A DNA stretch of 52,189 nt from NCBI GenBank assembly GCA_017508385.1, contig JAFVZB010000045.1, forward strand, positions 1 through 52,189, written 5' to 3'. The notes below the pieces were generated by a model. It made no database searches. It was not told the DNA's origin and worked only from the letters and a program-made list of their open reading frames with translations. Position 1 is the stretch's first letter. Each line of letters begins with the position of its first letter. Position numbers and translations under genes: made by a program. The stretch comes from Lentisphaeria bacterium. GTDB lineage: Bacteria; Verrucomicrobiota; Lentisphaeria; Victivallales; Victivallaceae. This document shows, in pieces, positions 6,251 through 15,021 of this stretch.

Positions 6251-7879
6251 ATGAACAGTACGGGAATAAAGACAGGAGTATCCGCTGCTCCTCAGCGTGC
6301 ACTTTTAAGTGCAATGGGCTACACTCCTCAACAGCAGGCAAAGCCCTTTGTCGGAATAGTCAACAGCTTCAACGAGGTCGTGCCGGGCCACATCCACCTT
6401 CAGCAGATATCCCGCGCGGTCAAAGACGGAGTGCTCTCTTCCGGCGGCACTCCGATGGAGTTCAACACCATCGCCGTCTGTGACGGTCTTGCCATGGGGC
6501 ACGACGGAATGCATTACAGTCTGGCATCCCGTGAGCTCATTGCCGACTCAATCGAGTGCATGGTAAAGGCGCACTGTTTTGATGCTCTGGTCTTTATTCC
6601 CAACTGTGACAAGGTGGTTCCGGGGATGCTGATGGCGGCGGCAAGATGTAATCTGCCGGGCATCTTCGTTTCCGGAGGCCCCATGCTTTCGCTCGACGGA
6701 AAAGATTTGAACACCGTCTTTGAGGCGGTGGGAGCAGTCAACGCAGGCAGAATGAGCGAAGCGGAACTGTCTCAGGTCGAGTGTTCAAGTTGTCCCGGCT
6801 GCGGTTCGTGTTCGGGAATGTTCACCGCCAACAGCATGAACTGTCTCTGCGAAGCCATCGGCATGGCTCTGCCGGGAAACGGCACGATCCCTGCGGTGTA
6901 CTCACAGCGTACCCATCTCGCCAAGCGGGCGGGAGCGATGGTCATGGAGCTCTTCAAGCGCAACATCCGTCCCCGTGACATCATGACCGCAAAGGCGTTT
7001 CACAATGCCCTCACGGTGGATATGGCTCTGGGGTGCTCCACCAATACCGCACTGCACCTGCCTGCGATAGCCGCCGAAGCCGGAGTTGATTTTGATTTGC
7101 GTATGATAAATGAAATCAGCTCACGCACTCCCAACTTGTGCCGCCTCGCTCCGGCGGGGAAGCACCACATGCAGGATCTCCACCGTGCCGGAGGAGTTAC
7201 AGCAGTGATGAAAGAGATATCCCATCTGCTTGAGCTCGAAGCTCAGACCGTCTCATGTGCCACGCTCGGCGAAGTCATAGCCAACGCCCGGGTCAATGAC
7301 CGGGAGGTGATACGGCACTACTCCGACGAGGGAGGCCTGGCTGTGCTGTACGGCAACCTCGCTCCCGACGGCGGAATAGTCAAGCGGTGCGCCGTCCGAC
7401 CTGAGATGATGCAGTTTACCGGAAGAGCCCGGGTGTTCGAGTGCGAAGAAGATGCGGTGAGAGCCATCCTTTCAGGAGCGGTACACAAGGGCGATTGTGT
7501 CGTCATCCGCAACGAGGGGCCCGCAGGAGGTCCGGGTATGCGTGAGATGCTCTCACCCACCAGTGCCATAGCCGGAATGGGGCTCGATGCCGATGTGGCA
7601 CTCATCACCGACGGCAGATTTTCCGGAGCCACCCGGGGAGCGGCGATAGGTCACATCTCGCCCGAGGCGGTCTCAGGAGGCACGATAGCACTGGTCGAAG
7701 AGGGGGACTTGATAAAAATAGATATCCCGAACTGCTCACTCGAACTGCTGGTCGATGAAGAGACACTTTCCCTGCGCCGTGAGCGTAAAAAGTTCTCTCC
7801 CGACCGCCATCTCACCGGCTACCTCAAACGTTACGCCGCACTGGTTTCCTCAGCAGACAAAGGAGCAAAATTATGCTGA
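6251..7879 (+). CDS. ilvD: Dihydroxy-acid dehydratase
   Basis: This iron-sulfur dehydratase converts the 2,3-dihydroxy acids to the 2-oxo acids for valine and isoleucine. At 542 aa it is normal length for the IlvD/Edd family. Cluster-ligand cysteines are visible in [10 protein letters not shown] and in [18 protein letters not shown]. The gene starts 1 bp after ilvC, implying coupled translation. Its last ten bases, including the stop (7870-7879), are repeated before ilvA on the other side of repeat R4. The original ilvA start codon probably overlapped the ilvD stop here. Confidence 0.96.
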   Translation: MNSTGIKTGVSAAPQRALLSAMGYTPQQQAKPFVGIVNSFNEVVPGHIHLQQISRAVKDGVLSSGGTPMEFNTIAVCDGLAMGHDGMHYSLASRELIADSIECMVKAHCFDALVFIPNCDKVVPGMLMAAARCNLPGIFVSGGPMLSLDGKDLNTVFEAVGAVNAGRMSEAELSQVECSSCPGCGSCSGMFTANSMNCLCEAIGMALPGNGTIPAVYSQRTHLAKRAGAMVMELFKRNIRPRDIMTAKAFHNALTVDMALGCSTNTALHLPAIAAEAGVDFDLRMINEISSRTPNLCRLAPAGKHHMQDLHRAGGVTAVMKEISHLLELEAQTVSCATLGEVIANARVNDREVIRHYSDEGGLAVLYGNLAPDGGIVKRCAVRPEMMQFTGRARVFECEEDAVRAILSGAVHKGDCVVIRNEGPAGGPGMREMLSPTSAIAGMGLDADVALITDGRFSGATRGAAIGHISPEAVSGGTIALVEEGDLIKIDIPNCSLELLVDEETLSLRRERKKFSPDRHLTGYLKRYAALVSSADKGAKLC

Positions 7880-8105
7880 TTGCCACACTCGTGGTGAAGA
7901 AAGAATACCGGCGACGGACGCATTGTGGTCAATCTCGTGCCTTGCTTCTGTGCTGCTCGGTCATGTACAGTCGTACACTCCCTGCGCTGCTCGGGCGCAA
8001 AACACGACCTTGACTCACACTGCATCCGTCGATGGAAAGATGCGTTTTGCGTTTTACCGCAAATCATATTACTTGTATGTTTTATAAAATTCAGGACATT
8101 ATCTG
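7880..8105 (+). repeat. Palindromic intergenic repeat, copy R4
   Basis: A full-length copy (226 bp). The palindromic core is 7912-8031 (120 bp), with the centre TGTAC-AGTC-GTACA. Left flank GTGAAGAAAGAATACCGG; the right part ends near TTCAGGACAT, matching R2. It is flanked by a 10-bp direct repeat, ATTATGCTGA, at 7870-7879 and 8106-8115. The right copy contains the ilvA start codon and the left copy the ilvD stop. From the left ATG (7873) a 46-codon frame now runs into the repeat (7873-8013). Confidence 0.9.
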
Positions 8106-8108
8106 ATT

Positions 8109-9296
8109 ATGCTGACCCTCGATAAAGTTTACAAAGCAAGCCACCTGCTTAAAAGTGTGGCACGCTGCACCGATATGATAGAGAGTAACGGACTGGTTGA
8201 CGGCTGTGATTTCCGCCTCAAAGCCGAAAATCTTCAGCTGACCGGCTCGTTCAAACTCCGCGGAGCGTTTTTCAAAATCGCCTCACTTCCTCCCGACGGC
8301 AGAGAGATAGTCGCCTGTTCCGCAGGCAATCACTCTCAGGGAGTCTCACTTGCCGCCGGCAAACTCAAGCGCAAAGCAGTGATATTCATGCCGAGCATCG
8401 CACCTATATCCAAAGTCGAGGCGACCAGAAAGCTCGGAGCAGAGGTCCATCTGGTTGACGGAGTTTACGATGATGCGTATCTTGCGGCTGAAAAGTATTG
8501 CAAAGAGCATGACGGCATCTTCGTCCACCCCTTTGATGACGAGGATGTTATAGCAGGTCAGGGCTCGATGGCTCTTGAGATACTCGAGCAGTACCCGGAG
8601 GTCGATACCGTGCTCGTTCCCGTGGGCGGAGGCGGACTTGCTTCCGGAGTCGCCTTTACCATCAAACAGCTCAAGCCCGACTGCAAAGTGTACGGAGTTC
8701 AGGCTGAGGGAGCTCCCGGAATGTGCAAGGCGTTCACCGAAAAACACGGAGTCACTCTGGCAAAAGTTTCCACCTTCGCCGACGGCATCGCAGTGAAAAC
8801 TCCGGGCACACTCACCCGTGAGCTCTGCTGCAAATACGTTGATGGAATGGTCACCGTGAGCGACGATGAGATCGCAACTGCCATATTGACACTGATGGAA
8901 AAGCAAAAGCTGGTATCCGAGGGCGCAGGAGCCGTGGGCGTAGCGGCAGTGCTGGCAAAAAAACTCGACCTTGCAGGGAAAAAAGTCTGTGCCGTGGTCT
9001 CAGGCGGAAACATCGACGTCAACATCCTTTCCCGGGTGATAAACCGCGGCTTGCTCTCATCGGGCAGGGTGGCAGAGCTGAAAATAGCCATGCTGGATAA
9101 ACCGGGGCAGCTGCGTGAGGTGTCAACCATCATCGCCGACTGCGGAGCAAACGTCATTCAGGTGCGCCACGACCCGGGAAGGGAGCACGCCGACATCATC
9201 GGCTGTTTCCTGCACATAAAAATGGAAACCCGCAACTTTGAACAGCTCAACGAGATAAAACGTTGTCTCCAAAGCGCAGGTTACACATTGTGCTGA
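8109..9296 (+). CDS. ilvA: Threonine ammonia-lyase (threonine dehydratase)
   Basis: This PLP enzyme deaminates threonine to 2-oxobutanoate, the entry to isoleucine. The PLP lysine is Lys49 in TGSFKLRGAF, and the phosphate-binding loop is VGGGGLASG. At 395 aa it is the medium form, with one ACT-like regulatory domain at about residues 323-395 (LDKPGQLREVSTIIADCGANV), rather than the 500-aa two-domain E. coli IlvA. The start is in the right copy of the 10-bp duplication bounding repeat R4; GGAC is a weak ribosome-binding site 13 nt upstream. It is the last gene of the ilv operon, convergent with the next gene 9 bp away. Confidence 0.94.
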   Translation: MLTLDKVYKASHLLKSVARCTDMIESNGLVDGCDFRLKAENLQLTGSFKLRGAFFKIASLPPDGREIVACSAGNHSQGVSLAAGKLKRKAVIFMPSIAPISKVEATRKLGAEVHLVDGVYDDAYLAAEKYCKEHDGIFVHPFDDEDVIAGQGSMALEILEQYPEVDTVLVPVGGGGLASGVAFTIKQLKPDCKVYGVQAEGAPGMCKAFTEKHGVTLAKVSTFADGIAVKTPGTLTRELCCKYVDGMVTVSDDEIATAILTLMEKQKLVSEGAGAVGVAAVLAKKLDLAGKKVCAVVSGGNIDVNILSRVINRGLLSSGRVAELKIAMLDKPGQLREVSTIIADCGANVIQVRHDPGREHADIIGCFLHIKMETRNFEQLNEIKRCLQSAGYTLC

Positions 9297-9297
9297 A

Positions 9298-9320
9298 AAG
9301 CTGATTTACCCTTTCAGCTT
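9298..9320. terminator. Possible bidirectional hairpin between convergent genes
   Basis: AAGCTGA (9298-9304) and TCAGCTT (9314-9320) form a 7-bp stem with a 9-nt loop, starting 2 bp past the ilvA stop and overlapping the end of the convergent glycosidase gene. There is no strong T-run, so termination here is uncertain. Confidence 0.3.
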
Positions 9321-10307
9321 GTCGAAAGTCGCCTGTTCCTCCGGCATCAGCAGCGAGCCGTCGGGGTTGAAAATATCGTGGAACGGCACTCCCTCGGGAA
9401 CTTTGCCGACCAGACTTGCCCACGGATAAATGGTCTGAGTCTTGCCCGATACCAGACCCCAGTTGATAGCTCCGACGTTGTTTTCACGCAGGATGGGCAG
9501 ACACTCGGTGAGCGTGCATCCGGCGGAACGGGCGACATACTCCGAGCAGATGACAGGGCGACCGTCGGCGATGTACTTCACCTGATTGAGCCGCTCGATA
9601 AAGCGGTCGGGCTTGCAGTAGGCGTGATAGGTCACCACGTCGGAGTTTTCAAACATAAAGCGGTTGAGCTCGTAAAACTCCTCAGTAAAGAGCCACGGAG
9701 CGGCGGTGAGCGGCTGGTCTGGTGAAATCTCTCTTGCCCACTTGAAAACATCTTTCAGAAGCGGCAGAGAGAGATTTCCCCTCAACCTGTTATCATCGGC
9801 AAAGTGCTCACCGGCAGTGCCGTTACCGGGCTCATTATACAAATCCCAGAGGATGATGCGCTCATCGTGTTTGAAGCGTTCCAGAAGCGACTTGACATAG
9901 TTTTCCAGCCTCGGACGCTCACTCAAATCATCAGCCGCACGGTTGCCCGGACTCTGTACCCAGCCTGAGTTGTGGGTAAAGGGAACAGGGTCGGGCTGTC
10001 TGCCGGGAGAAAAATCACTCTTCCAGCAGTCATCGAAGATGGTGAACATGGTTCCGATGCCGTGCCTGGCGGAAATGGCAAGATACTCGTCGATGCGGCG
10101 GAAAAACCCCTCTTTGTCAGTTTCGAACACCAGGTCATGCAGATAGACACGCATGGTGTTCATACCGATTTTCTCAGCGAACCCGAGTTCACGGTCAATG
10201 AGTTCGGGCGAGAAAGTTTCCTCCTGCCACATCTCGAGCTGATTGATGGCGTTGGAGGGATAAAAGTTAGCTCCGAAACGCCAGATGGAAGTGTCAAAAT
10301 TTTTCAT
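9306..10307 (-). CDS. GH5-like glycoside hydrolase (cytoplasmic)
   Basis: A 333-aa TIM-barrel protein of the GH5/clan GH-A type. The expected acid/base glutamate is Glu159 in LWDLYNEPGN, and the nucleophile is Glu256 at the end of a strand (PVICSEYVAR). No signal peptide is present, so it probably acts on an imported oligosaccharide. I cannot tell the substrate. The start is placed at 10307, not at an in-frame ATG 21 nt upstream, because AAGGAA lies correctly spaced before it and only 1 bp then separates it from the murA stop. It should be co-transcribed with murA. Confidence 0.78.
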   Translation of the reverse strand: MKNFDTSIWRFGANFYPSNAINQLEMWQEETFSPELIDRELGFAEKIGMNTMRVYLHDLVFETDKEGFFRRIDEYLAISARHGIGTMFTIFDDCWKSDFSPGRQPDPVPFTHNSGWVQSPGNRAADDLSERPRLENYVKSLLERFKHDERIILWDLYNEPGNGTAGEHFADDNRLRGNLSLPLLKDVFKWAREISPDQPLTAAPWLFTEEFYELNRFMFENSDVVTYHAYCKPDRFIERLNQVKYIADGRPVICSEYVARSAGCTLTECLPILRENNVGAINWGLVSGKTQTIYPWASLVGKVPEGVPFHDIFNPDGSLLMPEEQATFDKLKG

Positions 10308-10308
10308 A

Positions 10309-11589
10309 TTATTCCTTGATTTCTTCAATATCTGCGCCGATACCGCGCAGCTTGGAAATGAGATTTTCGTAACCCCGGTAAATTATTTCGGCATGGTTGA
10401 TGGTGCTGGTGCCTCTGGCGCAGAGAGAAGCGATGACCATAGCCATTCCGGCACGGATATCCGGACTCGACATGACTTGAGCGTGCAGATCGGCTTTTCC
10501 TGAGATGACCAGACGGTGCGGGTCGCAGACGATGGCATTTGCTCCCATGCTGATGAGCTTGTCGGCGAAGTAGATGCGGCTTTCAAACATCTTCTCGAAG
10601 AACATCACCGTACCCTTGCACTGGGTGGCGGCGACGATGGCACAGCTCATCATATCCGAGGGGAACTGCGGCCACGGACCATCGGATATCTGCGGAATAT
10701 GACCGCCGTAATCGCACTGTATTTCCATAGACTGATTTGGCGGCAGAATGATCCTGTCGCTCTGCAAGTCGATGTTTATGCCGAGCTTTTCAAAGACACG
10801 CCTGAGCATCCAGTGGTTGCGCTTGGTTGTGCCGAGCACAGTGATACTGCCTCCTGCGGCGGCGGCGAGGGCGAGGAAACTTCCGGCTTCGATGTGGTCA
10901 CCGATAACGGTGTACTCACACTTGTGAAGTTTCTCAACTCCGTTGATGACCAGAGTGTTGCTGCCCATTCCCGAGATATCCGCCCCCATCTCATTGAGCA
11001 TATTGGCGAGGTCGGAAACGTGCGGTTCACTTGCGGCATTGTATAAAGTAGTCCTGCCCTGAGCGGTGACAGCGGCGAGCATGATCTGCTCAGTGGCAGT
11101 AACACTTGCCTCATCGAGAAAGAGCTCTCTGCCGGTGAGCCGTTCGGGAGCATCAAATTTGTAAGTTTCGTCACCCGACATGACGGCTCCGAGCCTGGTG
11201 AGTCCGTAAAAGTGACCGTCGAGCCTTCTTCTGCCGATGACGTCACCGCCCGGAGGATAGAGTTCCGCCCTGCCGCATCTGGAAATCAGCGGAGCGGCAA
11301 AGAGAATGCTCGTGCGGTTCATCGAGCAGAGATTTTTAGGAATGGTGGTAGTTTTGATATCACTGCATCTGAGGCGCAGGGTATTGTTTTCAAAGGTGAA
11401 ATCAGCTCCGAGGACTCCTGCGATTTCCAGCATCGAGCGCACGTCACGGATATCGGGAACATTGTGCAGAACGCACTCCTCATCGGTGAGCAAAATAGCC
11501 GCAATCATCGGCAGAACAGCATTTTTGTTTCCGGAGATCCTGACTTCACCTGAAATCTCTCTCTGACCTATTATTCTCAAACTTTCCAT
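10309..11589 (-). CDS. murA: UDP-N-acetylglucosamine 1-carboxyvinyltransferase, Asp variant
   Basis: This enzyme adds enolpyruvate from PEP to UDP-GlcNAc, the first committed step of peptidoglycan synthesis. Lys22 of the active site is present (SGNKNAVLP). The loop that normally holds Cys115 reads YPPGGDVIGRRRLDG, so Asp116 stands where most bacteria have Cys. Asp at this position is the known form in Chlamydia, Mycobacterium and Borrelia, and it makes MurA insensitive to fosfomycin. The start at 11589 is chosen for the AAAGGAG site 10 nt upstream, giving 426 aa; a start at 11646 would overlap the promoter. A single copy is visible in this window. Confidence 0.95.
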   Translation of the reverse strand: MESLRIIGQREISGEVRISGNKNAVLPMIAAILLTDEECVLHNVPDIRDVRSMLEIAGVLGADFTFENNTLRLRCSDIKTTTIPKNLCSMNRTSILFAAPLISRCGRAELYPPGGDVIGRRRLDGHFYGLTRLGAVMSGDETYKFDAPERLTGRELFLDEASVTATEQIMLAAVTAQGRTTLYNAASEPHVSDLANMLNEMGADISGMGSNTLVINGVEKLHKCEYTVIGDHIEAGSFLALAAAAGGSITVLGTTKRNHWMLRRVFEKLGINIDLQSDRIILPPNQSMEIQCDYGGHIPQISDGPWPQFPSDMMSCAIVAATQCKGTVMFFEKMFESRIYFADKLISMGANAIVCDPHRLVISGKADLHAQVMSSPDIRAGMAMVIASLCARGTSTINHAEIIYRGYENLISKLRGIGADIEEIKE

Positions 11590-11618
11590 AGAAAAATAAA
11601 CTCCTTTCAGTATAGGGT

Positions 11619-11646
11619 AATATATCATATATACGTTATCTTTCAA
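11619..11646 (-). promoter_or_regulatory. Promoter of murA
   Basis: On the minus strand, TTGAAA (11646-11641) and TATATT (11624-11619) are separated by 16 bp, placing the start of transcription about 20-25 nt before the murA start codon. Confidence 0.55.
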
Positions 11647-11689
11647 ATGTGGAAACGATATATTTTCCGCTTTTTTTTATCATATCAGC

Positions 11690-11718
11690 TTGAAAAATTT
11701 ACTGACATGTTTTATATT
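11690..11718 (+). promoter_or_regulatory. Promoter of the glycerol-3-phosphate dehydrogenase operon
   Basis: TTGAAA (11690-11695) and TATATT (11713-11718) are separated by 17 bp, 42 bp before the first start codon. Three GTAAACA repeats follow immediately. Confidence 0.6.
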
Positions 11719-11719
11719 T

Positions 11720-11749
11720 GTAAACAAACAGGTAAACAAACCGTAAACA
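11720..11749 (+). promoter_or_regulatory. Three phased GTAAACA repeats, possible operator
   Basis: GTAAACA occurs at 11720-11726, 11732-11738 and 11743-11749, spaced 12 and 11 bp, so all three lie on about the same face of the helix. They cover the expected transcription start and 5' leader of the operon. This looks like a binding site for a regulator that recognises direct repeats; which one is unknown. Confidence 0.5.
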
Positions 11750-11759
11750 GGATAAAAAA

Positions 11760-13208
11760 ATGGTATATGATACAGTGATCGTCGGAGCCGGAGTTACCGG
11801 AGCGGCAACGGCATGGCAGCTCGGCAGATACAATATAAAATGTGCCGTCCTCGATAAGGCTGCCGATTGCGGATTCGGCGTGTCGAAAGCCAATTCAGGA
11901 ATCATCCACGGCGGCTTCCACCACTCCGTGACCTCGCTCAAGGCGAAACTCGAGGTCGAGGGAAATCTGATGATAGATTCGATGCAGCACGCACTGCATT
12001 TTCCGTATGTGAGGACGGGAATACTGGTGGCGGCGTTTTCAGAAGAGGAAATGCAGACCGTCGAAAAACTCTACCACCGCGGACTCGGAAACGGCTTGAA
12101 GGGTCTGGAACTCTGCTCAAAAGAGCGCACTCTTGAGCTTGAACCCAAACTTCAGGATAACGTGGTGGGCAGCTTCTACGCTCCCAACGGCGGAACCATC
12201 GAGCCCTACCGTTACGTCTTTGCCCTGATGGAAAACGCTCAGCTCAACGGAGTCGAGTTCAAACGCAACACCAAAGTCGTCTCAGGCAGATTTGCCGACG
12301 GTATCTGGCACCTTGAGTGCGAAGACGGCTCAGTGGTAAAATCCCGCTATGTGGTCAACGCCGCAGGTCTGTTCGCCGACGAGCTGTCAAAGGCTTGCGG
12401 AGCCGAGGAGTTCACCATCCGTCCGAGGAAGGGTGAAGAGTACCTGCTCGACCGCACCAGCGATGCCCGTCCGTCAAAGGTGATATTCCCCGTGCCGACC
12501 AAGACCAGCAAAGGAGTGCTGGTGATACCGACTCCGGGCGGAACCACGATGATCGGACCCACCGCCGACATGGTCGATGACAAAGAGGATGCTGCCACTA
12601 CGGGCGAGCACTTCGATAAAATCCTTGCGATGACCCAAAACATGGTCAAGGGAGTCTCACGCCGCGACGTCATCACCGCCTTTGCGGGCTTGCGTCCGGC
12701 TATCGAGGGAGATGATTTTTATATCGCTCCGTCGGAAAAAGTACCCAACTTCATCCAGGCGGCAGGAATCCAGTCCCCCGGCTTGACCGCAAGTCCGGCT
12801 ATCGGCGTTTACATCAAGGATTTGCTCAAAAAGTGCGGACTCGAGCTGGTCGAAAAGAGCGATATCATCTACGAAAACCCCGGGCATCCCGAGGTGCGCA
12901 ACCTCAGCGATGAGCAGGTGCAGGCTCTCTGCGAAAAAGATGAGAGCTATTCCCGCATCGTCTGCCGCTGCGAGCAGATAACCGAGGCTGAAATCATCGA
13001 TGCCGTCCGCTGCGGACACACCACGGTTGACGGAGTAAAGTTCCACACCCGTGCCGGAATGGGGCGTTGTCAGGGCGGCTTCTGTTCCGCCAAAATACTC
13101 GAAATAATCAGCCGTGAGAGCGGCATACCCATGCAGGAGTTGACCAAGCGCGGCGCAAACAGCCGCATCATGGCAGGCAAACTCGGCACTCTGGAGGTGA
13201 AACTGTGA
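11760..13208 (+). CDS. FAD-dependent glycerol-3-phosphate dehydrogenase-like protein with BFD iron-sulfur domain
   Basis: A 482-aa flavoprotein. It has an N-terminal FAD motif (VIVGAGVTGAATAW, from residue 7), a DAO-type oxidase/dehydrogenase body to about residue 370, and a C-terminal BFD-like [2Fe-2S] domain (CRCEQITEAEI, then GRCQGGFC). This matches the GlpA-like protein of three-gene anaerobic glycerol-3-phosphate dehydrogenase sets, which oxidise glycerol-3-phosphate to dihydroxyacetone phosphate. The stop overlaps the next gene's GTG start by 4 nt. AGGATAAAAAAATG gives the ribosome-binding site. A role on another 2-hydroxy acid is possible. Confidence 0.82.
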   Translation: MVYDTVIVGAGVTGAATAWQLGRYNIKCAVLDKAADCGFGVSKANSGIIHGGFHHSVTSLKAKLEVEGNLMIDSMQHALHFPYVRTGILVAAFSEEEMQTVEKLYHRGLGNGLKGLELCSKERTLELEPKLQDNVVGSFYAPNGGTIEPYRYVFALMENAQLNGVEFKRNTKVVSGRFADGIWHLECEDGSVVKSRYVVNAAGLFADELSKACGAEEFTIRPRKGEEYLLDRTSDARPSKVIFPVPTKTSKGVLVIPTPGGTTMIGPTADMVDDKEDAATTGEHFDKILAMTQNMVKGVSRRDVITAFAGLRPAIEGDDFYIAPSEKVPNFIQAAGIQSPGLTASPAIGVYIKDLLKKCGLELVEKSDIIYENPGHPEVRNLSDEQVQALCEKDESYSRIVCRCEQITEAEIIDAVRCGHTTVDGVKFHTRAGMGRCQGGFCSAKILEIISRESGIPMQELTKRGANSRIMAGKLGTLEVKL

Positions 13209-14458
13209 AAAATATCTCATGCGATGTCCTCGTCGTCGGAGCAGGAGCCGCCGGACTCTGTGCCGGAAGTGTGACTTCAAAGCACGGACTCGATACCATC
13301 ATCATCGACCGTGAGGACCAGCCGGGAGGAATCCTCAAACAGTGCATCCACAACGGCTTCGGACTGCGCTACTTCAAAGAGGAGCTCACCGGTCCCGAAT
13401 ACGCCTGCCGTGTGGCAAAGCTCGCCGCCGATGCCGGAGCAAAAATCATGACCGGAACCACGGCAGTCGAGGCAAAGAAAAACGCTGACGGCAGCTTCAC
13501 TTTCAAAGTCTTTTCTCAGAAAGAGAAAGTCTGTTACATCAGCTCCAAAGCCGTGCTCTTCACCACCGGCTGCCGTGAGCGCACCCGGGGAAACATCATA
13601 ACTCCGGGAACCCGTCCGGCAGGAGTGTTCACTGCCGGAGCAGCTCAGAAACTGCTCAATATTTCGGGATATCTCCCCGGTAAATGCGCCGTGATAGTCG
13701 GCTCAGGCGATATCGGACTCATCATGGCACGCCGCCTCAAATGGTGCGGAATAGATGTCAAAGCCGTGGTGGAAATCATGCGCCATCCGTCAGGACTCAC
13801 CCGCAACATCGTGCAGTGCCTCGATGACTTCGGTATTCCGCTCTATCTCGGACACTCTGTGACCAACATCTACGGCAAAGAGCGGGTCGAGGCAGTCGAT
13901 ATCACTCCGCTTGCGGATGGAAAGCCTGATTTTTCCAAAACCTTCAAAGTTGATTGCGACACACTGCTCTTTTCGGTCGGACTCGTTCCCGAGGTCGAGC
14001 TTGCCAAACAGCTTGAAGTCAAAATAAATCCGGCAACCGGCGGAGCATTCGTCGATGACGATTACGAGACGACGACTCCGATGGTGTTTGCCTCAGGCAA
14101 CGGCTTGCACGTCCACGACCTTGTTGACTTCGTGTCTGAGGAATCCGAGCGTGCCGCCGGGAGTATCTGCCGCCGCCTGAGCGGAGCAAAGAACTCCGAC
14201 AAAGTGCCGGTGACGGTGGAAAAAACACTCAAATACGTCGTGCCGACACAGGCGACCCGCGGAGAAAAACAGAGTTTTTATTTCCGTCCGCTCATCGTGG
14301 CGAATAAAGCGACCCTCGAGGCGAGAGCGGATGGAAAAATCATCAAAAAACGGCTGATACCGTTTGTTCGTCCTGCGGAAATGCTTGAGTTTGAACTGGA
14401 AATCCCGGCGGAGTGTAAAGAGATGGAGTTTGCCCTTACCGGAGGAGAGTTGTTATGA
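13205..14458 (+). CDS. FAD/NAD(P)-dependent oxidoreductase, second subunit of the set
   Basis: A 417-aa pyridine-nucleotide-disulfide-type flavoprotein starting at GTG within the overlap GTGA. The FAD motif is VVGAGAAGLCAG (from residue 10), followed by a second nucleotide-binding motif VIVGSGDIGLIMARR near residue 165. It lacks the paired redox Cys of thioredoxin reductases. In related operons the same protein sits between the GlpA-like enzyme and a DUF1667 protein and probably passes electrons from the dehydrogenase to an acceptor. The stop overlaps the next start as ATGA. Confidence 0.8.
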   Translation: MKNISCDVLVVGAGAAGLCAGSVTSKHGLDTIIIDREDQPGGILKQCIHNGFGLRYFKEELTGPEYACRVAKLAADAGAKIMTGTTAVEAKKNADGSFTFKVFSQKEKVCYISSKAVLFTTGCRERTRGNIITPGTRPAGVFTAGAAQKLLNISGYLPGKCAVIVGSGDIGLIMARRLKWCGIDVKAVVEIMRHPSGLTRNIVQCLDDFGIPLYLGHSVTNIYGKERVEAVDITPLADGKPDFSKTFKVDCDTLLFSVGLVPEVELAKQLEVKINPATGGAFVDDDYETTTPMVFASGNGLHVHDLVDFVSEESERAAGSICRRLSGAKNSDKVPVTVEKTLKYVVPTQATRGEKQSFYFRPLIVANKATLEARADGKIIKKRLIPFVRPAEMLEFELEIPAECKEMEFALTGGELL

Positions 14459-14814
14459 AAAAAGAGCTAATATGTATCAGTTGTCCTCAGGGCTGCCGCC
14501 TTACCGCCGAATACGCCGCCGACCCGGCACAGGCTGAGGTGAGCGGAAACCGCTGTCCGAGAGGGAAAACCTACGCCATAACAGAGCTGACCGACCCGCG
14601 CCGGGTGGTAACAGCAGTAGTGCCGACGACGGATAGTGCCCGTCCGGTGCTTCCGGTGCGCACAAGCGAACCGTTCCCGAAAGGGAAGATAGCAGAGCTG
14701 CTGAACGAACTGTATAAAATAAAAGTAACGCCGCCGATATCCCTCGGAGAAGTGATACAGAAAAACGCTCTCGACACCGGAATAGACATAATCAGCGCGG
14801 AAAACCGCAACTGA
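14455..14814 (+). CDS. DUF1667 family protein
   Basis: A 119-aa protein with the family pattern CISCPQGCRL near residue 6, then GNRCPRGKTYAITELTDPRR near residues 34-53. The four conserved cysteines suggest an iron-sulfur or zinc site. It is the usual third member of glycerol-3-phosphate dehydrogenase-like operons with two flavoproteins, likely a small electron-transfer or assembly subunit. The start overlaps the previous stop by 4 nt. The biochemical role of DUF1667 is not established as far as I know. Confidence 0.82.
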   Translation: MKKELICISCPQGCRLTAEYAADPAQAEVSGNRCPRGKTYAITELTDPRRVVTAVVPTTDSARPVLPVRTSEPFPKGKIAELLNELYKIKVTPPISLGEVIQKNALDTGIDIISAENRN

Positions 14815-15021
14815 CCCATTGACTTGCCGACAACCCCGGTGTACGTTAAAAAAACAAGTCTCTGTTCCAGACACGGGCAGGTAAAGGTAAATAAAAAAGT
14901 TTCCCCGCATCATCTCCCCATATCAGGAACAACGCTTCTGAATAAAAGATGTTCCGGGCAGGGCAGTTGCCGATATTATTCTGCTTGCGGCGCAGAGCAA
15001 GCTGCCCTGTCAGGTGATATC

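Noticed and set aside
896..8105. The repeats as insertion sequences
   Set aside because: They are about 220 bp, carry no transposase and no clear terminal inverted repeats beyond the internal palindrome; at most they are non-autonomous elements.
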